Part shown: positions 35,080 to 46,609 of the stretch, in pieces
Layout: the number at the start of each line of letters is the position of its first letter
Numbering within the stretch: position 1 is the first letter of the stretch
Source of the DNA: Blepharisma japonicum
Lineage: Eukaryota; Ciliophora; Heterotrichea; Heterotrichida; Blepharismidae
Reading direction: 5' to 3'
Assembly: GCA_949751835.1 (NCBI GenBank)
Contig: CATKHK010000011.1
Span: 62,327-126,326 of the forward strand
DNA length: 64,000 nucleotides
Made by a program: the position numbers and the translations under genes
Notes under the pieces: generated by a model
Told to the model about the DNA's origin: nothing
Databases searched by the model: none
The model's input: only the letters and a program-made list of their open reading frames with translations

Positions 35080-36132
35080 ATGGGGTCATGCATAACTAAA
35101 AATTCAAGTGTTGAAGACGGTCTCCCTCCTATTCCATTCCCTGACTTTTCTTACCTTAGGAGAGCCAAAAAGAGCGTCCTTACAATCAAAAATAAGTCTG
35201 TCCAGAAAGAACATGTAAGAGGTTTGGTAGAAATAAGAAATGATGCTGGAATAGGGCTAACGTCATTGCAAAAAATAATTCTTGTAGGTGGAACTGATGA
35301 ATCAGCTTCTATAACAGCCAGGGTTGTACAGCTTGATCCAGTAAACTCGATATATCACTATATTCAAGATTTGCCAGTTCCGGCGAAAAAAGGGTTTATA
35401 CAGGAATTTGAAGGTTGACTTTATTATGTGGGTGGATTGGTAAAAAATCCAGATGTAGAATCACCTCATAGTTTTATTCCAAGCCCACTGATGAGACTCA
35501 ACTTAGCCTCATCACATTGAGAAGTTTTAGAAACAACCCAAGAAACAAGGGAAGATGGAGAAAAAACAATTAATTACAGAAATTTGTATCAGCCAGGAAC
35601 TTTTATCCACGGAAGCAAAATTTATTTGGTAGGAGGACAGGTTATTAACGCCGACACAAATGAAGCTGCACCAAATAAAAAAATTTATTCAATAGACTTA
35701 CTTTCCCCTGATTTAATGCTATTAGATGAAGATGTAAAGCTGAAAATGCACGCAAATCACCCTATTTGTGTCCTTAATAAAAATGATAGCGTCGTCCAAA
35801 TTTTTGGTGGCAAAACTTCTGATATGAGACTATTTCGCAACAATTTTGAAGTAAATTTAGAAACCAAAGAAATCAGAGAAACCCAGCCATTTCCATTCTT
35901 TGTAAAGGAGCATTACCCACCAATATACCAAAAAGAATATACAATAATAATATCTTTCCCTAAAATCGCTGTCCAGAGGGTAGGATACCATGATTGGAAA
36001 GTGTTTGACTTTAAAAGAGAAGACGAGGTTGAAAGAAACCAAGAAAATCTCAAAGCTATAGGAAAAGGCGCGCTAGAAGAAGAAAGAAAAGACCCAGAGC
36101 AAAGGCGTGATATCAACACAAAAAGTCCTTAA
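35080..36132 (+). CDS. Kelch-type beta-propeller protein with MGSC N-terminus
   Basis: A 350-aa protein. It starts MGSCITKN, a myristoylation/palmitoylation context. Kelch-like strands follow: KIILVGGTDESASITARVVQLD, GWLYYVGGLVKNPD, GSKIYLVGGQVINADTN and VVQIFGGKTSDMRLFRNNFEVNL. TGAs at 35416 and 35518 are Trp, as expected for kelch blades. A charged C-terminal tail (EVERNQENLKAIGKGALEEER) ends the protein. Likely a membrane-tethered interaction module; partner unknown. Confidence 0.85.
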
Positions 36133-36335
36133 CAAAAAAGTAAGTAGATTACAATTTGTTATTCTTGCATTAATATGCAACTGTTTGAAGGTTTTGCAAG
36201 AGTCGTTCTTGAATAAATGGTCTTTATATAGCGTATGTATGCAAGTGAAATTGTAATCTTAATGTCTTTATATAAATTTTATTTTTGAAGAAATTGTTCA
36301 TACTATTTTTATCAAAAATAAATAGTTAAGACCTA

Positions 36336-36956
36336 TTATTGTTTATAGTGAACAAGATCTGCTTGTTTATTTCCATCTCGCTTTGGCAGAACGTATTTTG
36401 GGATATTTTTATTTGTGTAGAGTCCTAATGGTGCAATCCTCTCTGAATTCAAAGGAATAAGCTCATCAAAGCAACTATCCCACCCTTCAAAATGCACATA
36501 AATAGCTGGGCATTCCTTTCCATTAATTACGCATTTAATTATCCCTACACACCAAATTCCTTCCAAATCCCTCACATCAATTTTCATCCCAATTTCAGCC
36601 CTTCTGAGTCTTTTAGATTTTTTATTAATTTCTGCCTCATTTCTCCTATTTTTTCATTTTTCCAGGCCGGTTTTTCCAATTTCTTCTTCTATTATTTGGT
36701 CAAAGGTAAAAGACTGATAAAGATTAGCATTCCTCACAAATCGATCACATTTAGGGCATTCTGCATTATATAATAAATATTGGGCTATACAAGGCTCACA
36801 AAAAGAATGGCCACATCTTAAGGTAGAACTTAGAGAAATCACGTCATTACAAATTGCACAAAAAATATAGGTTTTACGTTTCTTTATAGGAGCTTTGGCA
36901 GAGTCTTCAGATCTTGGCCTTTTACAAGAAATAAAATCAAAAAGCTTTTTGAGCAT
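36336..36956 (-). CDS. RING-finger protein with C-terminal Tudor-knot/chromo-barrel-like domain
   Basis: A 206-aa protein. Residues about 33-72 form a C3HC4 RING: CAIC, CGHSFCEPC, CPKC, so an E3 ubiquitin-ligase function is probable. A TGA at 36654 (Trp) links to the C-terminal half, where DVRDLEGIWCVGIIKCV, VHFEGWDSCFDELIPLNSERIAPLG is the pattern of Tudor-knot/MBT-like barrels that read histone tails (D...W...VHxxGW...DxxI...RIxP). A lysine/arginine-rich segment lies between. A chromatin-directed E3 is a reasonable inference, not proven. Confidence 0.86.
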
Positions 36957-36969
36957 TTTTTAATAATTA

Positions 36970-39393
36970 TTAATTTTCATCTATATCAGAATTAAAGGAC
37001 TCTTGGTATTCTTCTTTATGTTGGGGCTCTGGGTGATTTTCTATTTCTTCAACGGATTCTTCAAAAACGGCGCTGCCAGCTTCAATTTGACTGGCTTCTG
37101 GATTTTCGTAGATGTTTAGGTCTGTGAATGGGGTTCCTTCTTGCATGTCTTCTAGAGCTTGCTTGTAAGGTACTTTGTAGATAGACTGATTATAGCTGAA
37201 GAGCTGGGTCATCGCCCAGCTGAATTCTGATTTTTGGCTAATTATTCGGTGGATTCTGAGTTCTTCAATTATGACGTTCATAGGGACTAAATCATTTCCC
37301 TGGCTTTTCTCTTCAACTCTGGATCCAATAACATCAATTTCATCCATCAGCAGGCTTCTGAGCCTTCTAATAACTCCTTCTATATCAGATTTAGACAAAG
37401 GTTTCCAGTCTTTCAGCAAAAATCCAAGTTTTTCTTGTAATTCTTGTTTTGTCACAGTATCTTTTTCGTCAAGAATTGACAATATTAAAGCTTCTCTTAT
37501 TGAATCTTTTTCTATCAAAATATTTTCTGATGAAAATAATTTTTCTAATGAATCCTTATCATAATCTTCTAATTCTAAAAGAAGTTCAATATATTTTTTT
37601 TTATCCTTCACCACATTGTAATTAAATCGTGTCCCAATCTCACATGCGACTATTTCTGCCAAGCTTTTATCAATCTTCAAAATTCAGCTGTTATCTTTAT
37701 TATTGCTATCATATGAGGTATCAGAAATATCGTCCATTTCCATATTCGTCAACTCCTCTATGAGAACTGATACCAAAACCTGGTGATCGTTTTCTCCAAA
37801 TCTTTTCATAAAGCAGTCATACTCATTTTGGGATAAATTTATGGCTTCTTGTGATAAAACTGTCTGTAAATCGTCTAAATTGATGATCCCGATTTTATTT
37901 ATGTCAATGTCGCTTACCCATTCTTGGATGTCGAATTTGTTTTGCATCAAAAAATATTTTATTTTCATCAAAAATGAGATGATAAGGCCTTCTTCTTCTT
38001 TGGGGTTAAGTTTGGCGCTTTCCAGCTCAATTTTGTCGTCTGGGATGTAGACCTCTTCATTAGGATTTTCATATTCTCCGGGCTCTTTGTAGGATTCTTC
38101 TTCGTTATAGTCTTTTTCTATTGAGATTTCTTGAACTGGGTCATTTTTTTCTAGAAATTCTTCATGGTTTTCGTAGATTTCGCTGTCTTTTGATTTAATT
38201 TCGCTGTCTTTTGATTTAATTTCGCTTGATTCAGATTTTTTGTCACTTTTTATAGACAGGTCAAGCTTCTTATAGGAGTCTTCAAGCTTTATACCAGCTT
38301 TGGTAGAAGAGACTTCAAAATCTTTTTTGCCATTTATAAGCTCTTTTTGGACATTAACGAGCTCTTTTTTCTTTGTCTCTTCTAAAGCTCTGCTATTTAG
38401 GTCCTTTATTTCTTTTTGAAGCTCAGAGATTATTTTTTCTTGTCTTGTAGCTTTTTTTTCCATTGCACTCATTTCTAAATACAAGTTTCTGATTTCTTCG
38501 TCTTTACTTTTTACGGCTTCGTTTATCTTTTCTTCCTCTTCCCTTACCAAGCTGCTTTGCATCGCGACATCATTTTTTTCTGGTTTTAGCTCGTTTATCT
38601 TTCTTTCATCATTTAGCTGGTTTTTTAATTTTTCAAGCTCGTCTTTCATCATTTTTTTGCTCGCATCCTTCTCTGGGTCATTTTTCTTCAATTGCTTTTT
38701 CAAGGTTAAAATCTCTTCGCTTTTCAATGCATCAGAATCTTGGTAAAATCTTAAAGCTTGCTGTAACTGTTCCCTTTCATTTTGTAATTGTTCTAAAAAT
38801 CCTGAATTATCAGGCCAGGGCTTCTTATCATTGACAACTTCCATAAGCATTCTTTTCAGCCTCATGCATTCATTGGCATATTGCTGCAATTCTTCACCCA
38901 TTTCTTGCATTTTGGTAAGTCGTGTTGATCTTTTTAATAAATCAAGCTCTTTGTCTTTGGCTTGTAGCTCAGCTTTTACATCACGAATAACAGTTTTTAG
39001 GTTTTCTACCAGATGTGAGTTAGATTTTATATCTGGAGAAGTGCTTTGCTGGGTTTTTTCAAGCTCTTTTTCTAGCTGAGATAGTTTTGTCTTCATTTGA
39101 GTATTTTCTTCAGTAATAGAGTTGCAGAGCTGTTTTAAGATGAGGTTTTCTTCATATAAGCGTTCTTTGTCTATATTGATCTGCCTTGGCCTAATCCTGG
39201 AAACATATGTTGGATCTGAAAATGCCATTGAAGTCTTAGGAAGATAATTTGGTTTTGCAATTGGACGCATATCAGTCGATCCACGAATTTTAGGAGTACT
39301 TTGAGATTTAGAGATGGAAAATGGCCTTTGACTTAAAGGTTTGAGATTTATGTGATTGATCTGGTTTAAAGGCTGCCTGTATAAGTGTTACAT
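36970..39393 (-). CDS. Large coiled-coil protein with EF-hand-like region; start codon split by a 15-nt intron
   Basis: A TGA at 37684-37686 read as Trp joins two long open frames into one. The ATG at 39270 is in frame, but coding-like sequence (PLNQINHINLKPLSQRPF) continues upstream without an ATG until a candidate 15-nt intron (39377-39391). Splicing joins AT (39393-39392) to G (39376) and creates an ATG in frame, giving 802 aa. Residues about 75-360 are coiled coil; near 640 a stretch DIDINKIGIINLDDLQTVL is EF-hand-like. The C-terminus is acidic. The family is not recognised; a centriolar/ciliary role would fit. If the intron is not real the protein starts at 39270 (766 aa). Confidence 0.8.
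39377..39391 (-). other. Candidate 15-nt intron inside the start codon
   Basis: On the minus strand the sequence is GTAACACTTATACAG, with A at position 10. Before splicing the 5' side reads ATG-TAA (start then immediate stop); after splicing it reads ATG-CAG-CCT in frame with the long ORF. Confidence 0.65.
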
Positions 39394-39676
39394 TTATGGA
39401 CGTTTTAGCTGATATTTTTTAAATATTAATATCATAAAAAAATAAGATAGGAGCATCATGAAAATAGTTAGATAATTATGCTCTTTGTGATTTTAATTTG
39501 ATATACATATTATTTTCCAAAATTTTCAATCAGAATTTTGATTTATGGGATAGTTTTTTATCATTTTTTTATTTTCCAATAATAAAATATATCTTTTGAA
39601 GTGATTAGAATACGTCTTTGAGATTCTCTTAGGAGTTATAAGATAATAATTCTCAATAATAAAATTATTTTAAATA

Positions 39677-41221
39677 ATGTATGAAACAGAATCTACTTGC
39701 CAAACCCCAACTCTCCCTAAAATTAAAAACACTCGAAGGCTCCAAATAGGCCCAGATACCGTGATAGGAATTCCTAGAAGTCTACTAAATTCACATTTAT
39801 CAATTCCTACAATTCCACTTACTAAAAGTGTACCATCATTAAGGATTTTCCATAATAACGCAGAGAACCTCATTGAGACAAAAAAGAACTTTATTGATGA
39901 ACTTATTCAAAGGTTTTCTACTGGGGAAAACACAGAGTTCATCGACATAGTCAACAAAGTCCAAAGGATAAAGCCTTTAGTCCTATTTTGGGAAATTAAA
40001 AGAACGGAAGGCTACATTCCTGAGGCACGAGTAGGCGCCACTATGTCAGTTGTAAATGGGAACATTTATCTATTTGGCGGATTATCCGGAGACAGAATAA
40101 ACGACATTAAAATGCTTGACTATAAAAATTATTATTGAGAAGGTGTAAACCCTTCTTCAAATTCAAATAAAATGCAAGAATACCCTGAGCCAAGGGTAGG
40201 GCACACTACAATTTCTTATAAAAATTCAATCGTGGTATATGGAGGAGGCGCAGCTTTTAATCAGACGTTACACATAAGGGCTTGTTTTCCGCTTATCCAT
40301 GTATTTGACACAGTGAATTTGCAGTGGCAAGCTCACAAACCACTTGGAAGACTTCCAGATGCAAGGAGAAATCATGGGGCAGTTTTAATTGGTAACACAA
40401 TGATTGTGTATGGTGGGATTGATAGTAACAGTAAGACCTTGAACGATTTGTGCGGTCTAAATTTGGAGTCTATGCAATGATTTTTAACAAAAGTAGAGAA
40501 AGGGTCCGCGAAGCCAGGTCCCAGACATTCATTTTCACTTACTTCAGTTTACCATAGCGGAATGCTGAGGCAGTTTACAAATGACATTTTTTCGTTGCCA
40601 AATGTATATGATGACGTTTTTACTCGAAAAACTTCAGGGATTTACTTATTCGGAGGAATGAATCATCATGGAGTAATTTTTAATGATTTATATATGCTGC
40701 AGCCTAAGCGAAAAAGTATAAGAGATGATGAAAGTATACTAAGATGAATTAAACTAGAACCCTCTGGAAATATTCCATTGCCTAGATATAACCACTCAGC
40801 AGTCCTCTGTGGAGGGCATTTATATATAATTGGTGGAAGAAATGACTCAACTTCATTTGAAACGACAGGCAATGAGGTCAGTGACATTTCTGCCTACAAT
40901 ATAGCCAGCTGTCGATGGGAAACTTTATTATTAAAAGGGCAAAAGCCTGGGCCAAGACATGGTGCTGCAGCTGTTTCAATTGGTAGTAAAATTCTTTATT
41001 TTGGAGGGATGGGTAAAGACCGTTTTTGCCAAACTTCATTATTTTCGTTAGAAACAGACCAAAATAATTCTCAAGAACTTATCAAGCTATGGGATGAAGA
41101 AGAAAACCATAAGAAAGCTAAAGAAGAAATCACTATGAAATTATTACAAAAAGGAAAATTACAGTCTGCAGCTAAGGTAGTTTTAACAAAAATTGGGATG
41201 AAAGCTTTAAGTGAAATATAG
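39677..41221 (+). CDS. Kelch-repeat protein
   Basis: A 514-aa protein; TGAs at 40136, 40478 and 40745 are Trp, two of them at the kelch-strand Trp position. From about residue 105 there are five or six kelch blades: GNIYLFGGLSGDRINDI, SIVVYGGGAAFNQTL, TMIVYGGIDSNSKTLNDL, GIYLFGGMNHHGVIFNDL, HLYIIGGRNDSTS and KILYFGGMGKDRF, preceded by PxPRxGHT/A-type strands. A short helical tail follows. Kelch propellers are interaction modules. The N-terminal 100 residues show no domain. Confidence 0.92.
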
Positions 41222-41311
41222 CAATCATAATTGAGGCAATTTAAATTTATTTTTGTATAAATTTTCCAAAATAAATCCTTAATTTACAATAATAAAATTT
41301 CTTCAATAAGA

Positions 41312-41845
41312 ATGTATGCTCCTAACTCAATTCATGGAAAACTCGGTAGAAGAAATGAAGAAGGCAGCATAGGAGCTCTTTTAAGCGAAGTTAATGATAC
41401 AATTGAAAAGCTAAATAGCTGAAAAGAAGAAGAAAAAAGATTAGATGAAGAATTCAATAAAAAATTGCAAATTCATAACCAACCAAGCCAGGAAATTGTA
41501 GATGAAGAAGAAAAAGAAGAACATGTAGATTTAAAAGAAGTAAATATTGATAATATTAGGCACAGACAAATTGAAATGGTTAAAGTAAAAGATCTTAGTG
41601 TTCCAGAAAGAAGCAGCAATAATTTTTCTTATAATATCGATGGTTCAAGCCTTTATGAGGTTGGGACAAAACTAAATGAAATGCTATCAGAATGAAAAGA
41701 TAGCGTGGATATTATTGATAATAAAAAGAATGAAGGAGAGAAAGGAGAAGAATGAGAAAAAATTGAGGATATTGAGAAAGAGCTAGCTGAGCTAGAAAAT
41801 ATGCTGGATTCAGTAGGTTCTGGAGATAATATAGAAGAGTCTTAA
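41312..41845 (+). CDS. Acidic hypothetical protein
   Basis: A 177-aa, Glu/Asp/Lys-rich protein with three TGA-encoded Trp (e.g. LNSWKEEEK, MLSEWKDS, EEWEKIED). It is predicted helical with an acidic C-terminus (ELAELENMLDSVGSG). ATG at 41312, TAA stop. No family is recognised. Confidence 0.7.
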
Positions 41846-42086
41846 AATAGCTTGTCTTGATATTTTATCATATTTTACTAAATTTAATTTTCACCAATTA
41901 TTTGCAACATAATACTTTACATAGTAGAAATACATATTTATAAGCTAAAATAGTTATTAATAAACAATATTTTTAAATTTAAATTCATTCAATGAGTCAA
42001 AACAAGCTAGTAATTATCATCTGAAACCTAAACAAAATTTATCAATAGATGTTGCATTACTTAGCTTATAAAAAATAATCCATAAG

Positions 42087-43862
42087 ATGAATAATATGGC
42101 AACAGACAAATTGAGAATTTCAGGTGCCAGACCAATCAACAGACCTATAAATAACAAAATTAGCGAAGAATGGAATGACAGATTCTGGCTAGACAAAATT
42201 CCTAATTACGAAGGAACTGCATTTTTCAGTAAAACTCAAGGAGCTAAGCGTAAAATCATCAGAAGCACGAAAACTAGTACTCATCAACTCCCAAAAATAG
42301 CCAGCTCTAACTCGTCACATGTAGTTTCGAAATTTAAATTAGATATAACCGAAGACCAAATATTAAACTTAAAAGAAGAGCTAGATTTTCTATGAAATTC
42401 TTACGAAATTCCATATTTTCACAGAAACCGCTTTCAAGCTCGATATATTTCGATCCCTTCTGCTACTTTATCTGCAAATCAAATAGCAAAAGAAATTTAT
42501 GAATTAAATAAAGGAATTGCCCCAATTTTACGTGCAATTAATTCCACAAATGCTAGAGAAGAGATTTTATCTACGCTGAAAAAAGAAATAGAAGAAATTG
42601 AAGAAAAAAATGATGAGATGTTTTTGCAAGAAATCAGTGAAAATATAAGAAATTTAAGATTAAGGAGCTTAGAAATCATTGATGCTGTAAAAAAGTGACG
42701 AGAACAAATTGGAGACCGATCAGCTGAATTTTTGTGGGAAAATGAAGATTATTTAGAAAAAATGAAAAATGATATAGAATTTTTATTAGAAGGCCGTATA
42801 TTAGAGTATTTTAGCATTCCTCATCATTCCAATACATTTACAATAACAGCTCATAGAACAGGTTTAAAAGAATTAAACCTCCATCGTAGCATTGATAAAT
42901 TTCCTTCAAAATTACTATTAAGTAAATCTCCAAGAACAATTACAAAATCAGCTGAAAAATATTTAGGTCTAAATCCGAAAAAAGTGACTCCTTTTCAAAA
43001 AAAGTTGCCTCCTTCAGAGTCTCCACCCTTAATCCAAGAACCTAATGAATCCCCGAAATCTGAACGCCCTAGCCAATATGAGTCTTCAGATGAAGATGAA
43101 AATGAGCAAAAAGTTAAAGAGACCACAAAACTTTCTAATGAGATTACAATGAATTTGATCTCAAAATTAATTGATATTCAATGTACACAAATAACTATTG
43201 ATGGCATCAAAGAAATGATAGCGGCCGCACTTGTGCTTTTTACATCGTCAATTTTAGATAAATTTTTAACCGAAGTTCTATCAGAAATGATCCCACAAGT
43301 TGCTTGGGAGGCGAAACAAGAAATTACAGACACAGAATATATAGATTTTCAGGTGCAAATATTAAGAGCTGTGCTAGAAGAAGAGCTATTAGAAGCTGCA
43401 AATGAAACGGCGAAATATCAAATAGCTGATTTACTTTCGAGTGAATATTCTCTCTGCATTCCAATAGGAGAAATAGTTGAGGAGTCAATTGCAGAAGAAA
43501 AAGAATGAAATGAGAGAATAGTCCATGAGGTATTTATAGACATTATGTCCATATTAGTAGAAGAAGATTGACTTGAAATTTTATGTGAGGATCAATTGAG
43601 CTATGCAAGATTAGATGATATGTGAAAAATTTTGCCTTTAAATGTGCAAGCAACTATATATAAAACTGAGAGACCAAAAGTAATCGGAAAAATAGCTGAG
43701 GACATTTATTTTCAGTTTTTGAACGATTATGTTGGAAAGGTTTGGGTCGAAAGCATATTAAATTATGTTGTAAACGATCCAGGAGGTGATGAAAGTTTAG
43801 AAGTTATCATGCCATTGACTGAGAATAAAAGAAAAGAAGGAAGGCGAGGTACAAAAATTTAA
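42087..43862 (+). CDS. Unnamed paralogous-family protein, member B
   Basis: A 591-aa protein read as one exon with several TGA Trp codons (e.g. LDFLWNSYE, KEWNERIV, EEDWLEIL, DDMWKILPL). It shares the order of motifs with the gene at 23583-25367: EEWNDRFWLDKI near residue 27, then FHRN, then TSSILDKFLTEVLSE, EYIDFQVQIL, LSYARLDDMWKILPL and GKIAEDIYFQFLNDYVG. The linker carries SSDEDENEQ and Pro/Ser-rich sequence. It lacks the intron found in member A. Function unknown. Confidence 0.84.
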
Positions 43863-43984
43863 TAAAATAAATGTTTATAATAAATTAGAAAAATTATTTA
43901 ATTGTATCTTTTGATGAAAAAAAAAATTTAACCCTTTTATTAAAATAATCATAATTAAACAGCTTCTATCAAAACCAGCTATAA

Positions 43985-45022
43985 ATGGATAATACAGAAG
44001 AATCCTCTCATTCTATTGAAGATTTTAATACCTCTTCATCAGCAACAAACCACCCTGATGGTATCGATCAACAAGCATACTTAAAAGACCAAAATTGTGT
44101 CATTTGCCACATTAAATTTGGAAAAACTTCTCTATCTCACACAAGAAAATATTTTTGTAAATTTTGTTTTCGGGGTGTTTGTGGAAATTGTTCTTCTCAC
44201 AGAATTCATGGAAATAGATGCTGCACTTCCTGCTATGAAGCTGAATTGCTCAATACAGATAAAGCGAAATCAATAGAGGAGAATTTAATAATTCGGTTAA
44301 AGCAATTAGAAGTGTCATTACAAAAATTGTCAGAAAACCAAATAGAAAGCGAAAAAACGCTTAAAAATCTAGAATTTATAAGTAAACAAAAAGAATCTGA
44401 GATCATTGAACTAAAATTCTTATTAGAGAATAACAAAGGACATAGAAGCAGCAGAGAAGAAGATAAAATAAATAAATCAAAATATTATGATACTTTAAAG
44501 CATTTTGAAGAGTCTCAGTCTCAGCTTGTGATACTAGCAAATGAAAAAGAAAAGCTGAGAAACAAAATTCATGACGCAGAAAATGAAATTATTTTACAGA
44601 ATAAAAAAACCTTTGAAATTGTCAAAGAAATTAGAGAACTAAAAGAAGAAATCACAATTTCTTCTAAAAACACGCAGACTGTAAGAGAAAATATTGATTT
44701 AAATGAAAAACTCAAAGACATGGAATTTCAAAAAGAGCAAGACAAAGTATCAATTGCTGAGTCCTTAGAACTGCTAAGAGACCAAATAATTACTGAGCAG
44801 CAAGAAAATGACAGTCTTAGAAATAGCATAGCAGGGACAACATCTGAAGCGGAATTAAAAAAATTGATAAAAAAAGAACAGAGCAAAATTTTTGAGCTGA
44901 AGGAAGAAATAAAATCCTTAAAAAATCAAATAGAAAGCCAAGAAATAAAAAGAGACCAGAAATTTGAAGAATTATCAGTAGTAGAGCGTAATACTCAGCC
45001 TTGCAAGTGCGAGATTTTTTAA
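43985..45022 (+). CDS. FYVE-like zinc-finger protein with coiled coil
   Basis: A 345-aa protein. Residues 35-86 hold a FYVE-type zinc finger: CVICHIKFG, then HTRKYFCKFCFRGVCGNCSSH and RCCTSCYEAE, giving four CxxC pairs, although the usual WxxD and RRHHCR are degenerate (TRKYFCKFC). PI3P binding is therefore uncertain. The rest is coiled coil to the C-terminus. Its stop is only 5 bp from the convergent TM9SF-like gene stop. Confidence 0.85.
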   Translation: MDNTEESSHSIEDFNTSSSATNHPDGIDQQAYLKDQNCVICHIKFGKTSLSHTRKYFCKFCFRGVCGNCSSHRIHGNRCCTSCYEAELLNTDKAKSIEENLIIRLKQLEVSLQKLSENQIESEKTLKNLEFISKQKESEIIELKFLLENNKGHRSSREEDKINKSKYYDTLKHFEESQSQLVILANEKEKLRNKIHDAENEIILQNKKTFEIVKEIRELKEEITISSKNTQTVRENIDLNEKLKDMEFQKEQDKVSIAESLELLRDQIITEQQENDSLRNSIAGTTSEAELKKLIKKEQSKIFELKEEIKSLKNQIESQEIKRDQKFEELSVVERNTQPCKCEIF

Positions 45023-45027
45023 TTATA

Positions 45028-46062
45028 TTAAACTGTAAGTTTGGTGTTTGATGTTAAATGCTGATATATTAGAAATGAACTTAAAACGCCTAAGCTTCCT
45101 AATGTTAAAAACACTCCCCAGCATACTATAAGCAAATAAGCTAAATTCAGAATAATTTCATCAAAACTTAAGGTGCTGTTTATAGTATGGATAGCTAAAA
45201 ATAAAAATAAAAATATCCCTTTGGTGGCTCCTTGTAGAAAGCTTGTCCACATTGAATATGGATTTTTGCTGGCTATTAAATAATAAGTTACAATAAATTG
45301 TGATAATATTTCAAAAAGTAGTGTTAAAGTGAAGCTAATAAAGCAAATTGAATGATAAACGCCAATATAATACGTTCAGGTTGAGTTACTGATAATATAC
45401 ACCTGCATATAAATAGCCAAAAACGTGCTTATAATCGCATAGCAATTAATTGATTTGGGCAGCTCAATTTTGGCATATGTGTTATTAGCCAGATGAGGGC
45501 AGCAATTTGTATAATTTTTCCCATAAATTTGTCCATAAAACGTTACAGGCATAGAAATAATCATTAAAAGGATTAATAAAAGGATCATTCTTGATATAGA
45601 AGGTAAACTTGGCGAAATTAAGCTTAGTAAGCTGACAAGTAAAATAGAAGTCCCATAAAAATTAGCTGATGAAAATATAATGTTTTGTAGCCAGTTTTTT
45701 TGGTTTAAATACTGTTGAAAAGCACCTGAAATGTAGCCTGATATAAAGCAAGAAATCATAAAAAATAATAGTCCTGCTACGATCAAGAATTTAGATGAAA
45801 CTGAGATAGTTGCAAGGAGAATTGATAAAAAATAAGTTAAGAGTAAAAATTGAAAGCCTGATCCTATAAGGGAGATAAAATAGTTAGGAAATTTAGGAAG
45901 TGGCAAGGATGGAGAGATTTCTTTTGGCGATTCGTCTTGGGGAATAATGTTTGCGTTGAAAGATTTTAATTTGAGGTAAAGATAAATAAAACCAATACAG
46001 CTGAGGGCAGAAAGCAAAGAAAATAAAGTTAAAATGCTGGTTCAGTTGATGGGTTCTACCAT
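45028..46062 (-). CDS. TM9SF/nonaspanin-like membrane protein lacking the luminal domain
   Basis: A 344-aa polytopic protein with about nine hydrophobic segments. It matches the membrane half of TM9SF/EMP70 proteins: INWTSILTLF (first helix), GSGFQFLLLTYFLSILLA, FFMISCFISGYISGAFQQYL, MPVTFYGQIYG and the C-terminal pair of helices including LSFDEIILNLAYLLIVCW. Two TGAs (46042 and the one joining 45376 to the 45252 segment) are Trp. The family normally has about 250 more residues of luminal N-terminus, absent here. Start ATG at 46062 is preceded in frame by TAA at 46072. TM9SF proteins sort membrane proteins in the Golgi and endosomes. Confidence 0.8.
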
Positions 46063-46071
46063 TATGCTTAT

Positions 46072-46203
46072 TTATTTTTCTTGATAAATCATTCTTTCAG
46101 TAGGCAAAAATTCGATATTTTTTTGTGAAGGAATTTTAAAAAATCAATAATATAATTTAGCTAAAGCCTTCTTAAAATATTTAAAAGCGCGCTTATTTTT
46201 CAT
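46072..46203 (-). CDS. Small ORF directly upstream and in frame with the TM9SF-like gene
   Basis: An ATG-to-TAA frame of 43 codons (MKNKRAFKYFKKALAKLYYW..., one TGA Trp). It ends 9 nt before the ATG of the TM9SF-like gene and is in the same frame. It may be an upstream ORF in that mRNA, a lost N-terminal piece, or chance; the sequence is basic and amphipathic. No family. Confidence 0.35.
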
Positions 46204-46270
46204 AACTTATTTAAATATATTTAATTTTCATACTTTATCTTTTCTTATTCATTTTTAAAAGAAATTTTAA

Positions 46271-46609
46271 ATGGAGCTGAAAAAGGATATAAACTCAGCT
46301 ATAAAGCCATGAATTCCTCTACAATATCAAACTCCTTCTCCTTCAAGGTGCCGCTCACCATTTATCTCAAGCAGGCAATCTCTTCAAGACAGAACTCCGC
46401 CAACTCGGTCAAGTACTCCGGACGTTTTTGCTCATAGGCAGTTTATTTCTCCTAAAATCATTAAAGCATCTCACGAAATCAAGCCTGAAAGCCCTCGTAA
46501 AAGCTCAAGGGGAAAAAGAAGAACTAATTCAGGAAATATCTTTCTAAACAAGAGACTAATTTCTTATAATTTACTGCTTGACTCACCAATTTTGGGAAAA
46601 AGTGTATAA
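46271..46609 (+). CDS. Small Ser/Pro-rich basic protein
   Basis: An ATG-to-TAA frame of 112 aa that contains one TGA Trp (AIKPWIPL) and so is broken under the standard code. Composition is Ser/Pro/Arg-rich with short SP/TP sites (TPSPSRCRSP, TPPTRSSTPD, SPRKSSRGKR), typical of disordered phospho-regulated proteins. Local codon quality is coding-like and distinctly less AT-rich than the flanks. No family is recognised. Confidence 0.65.
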
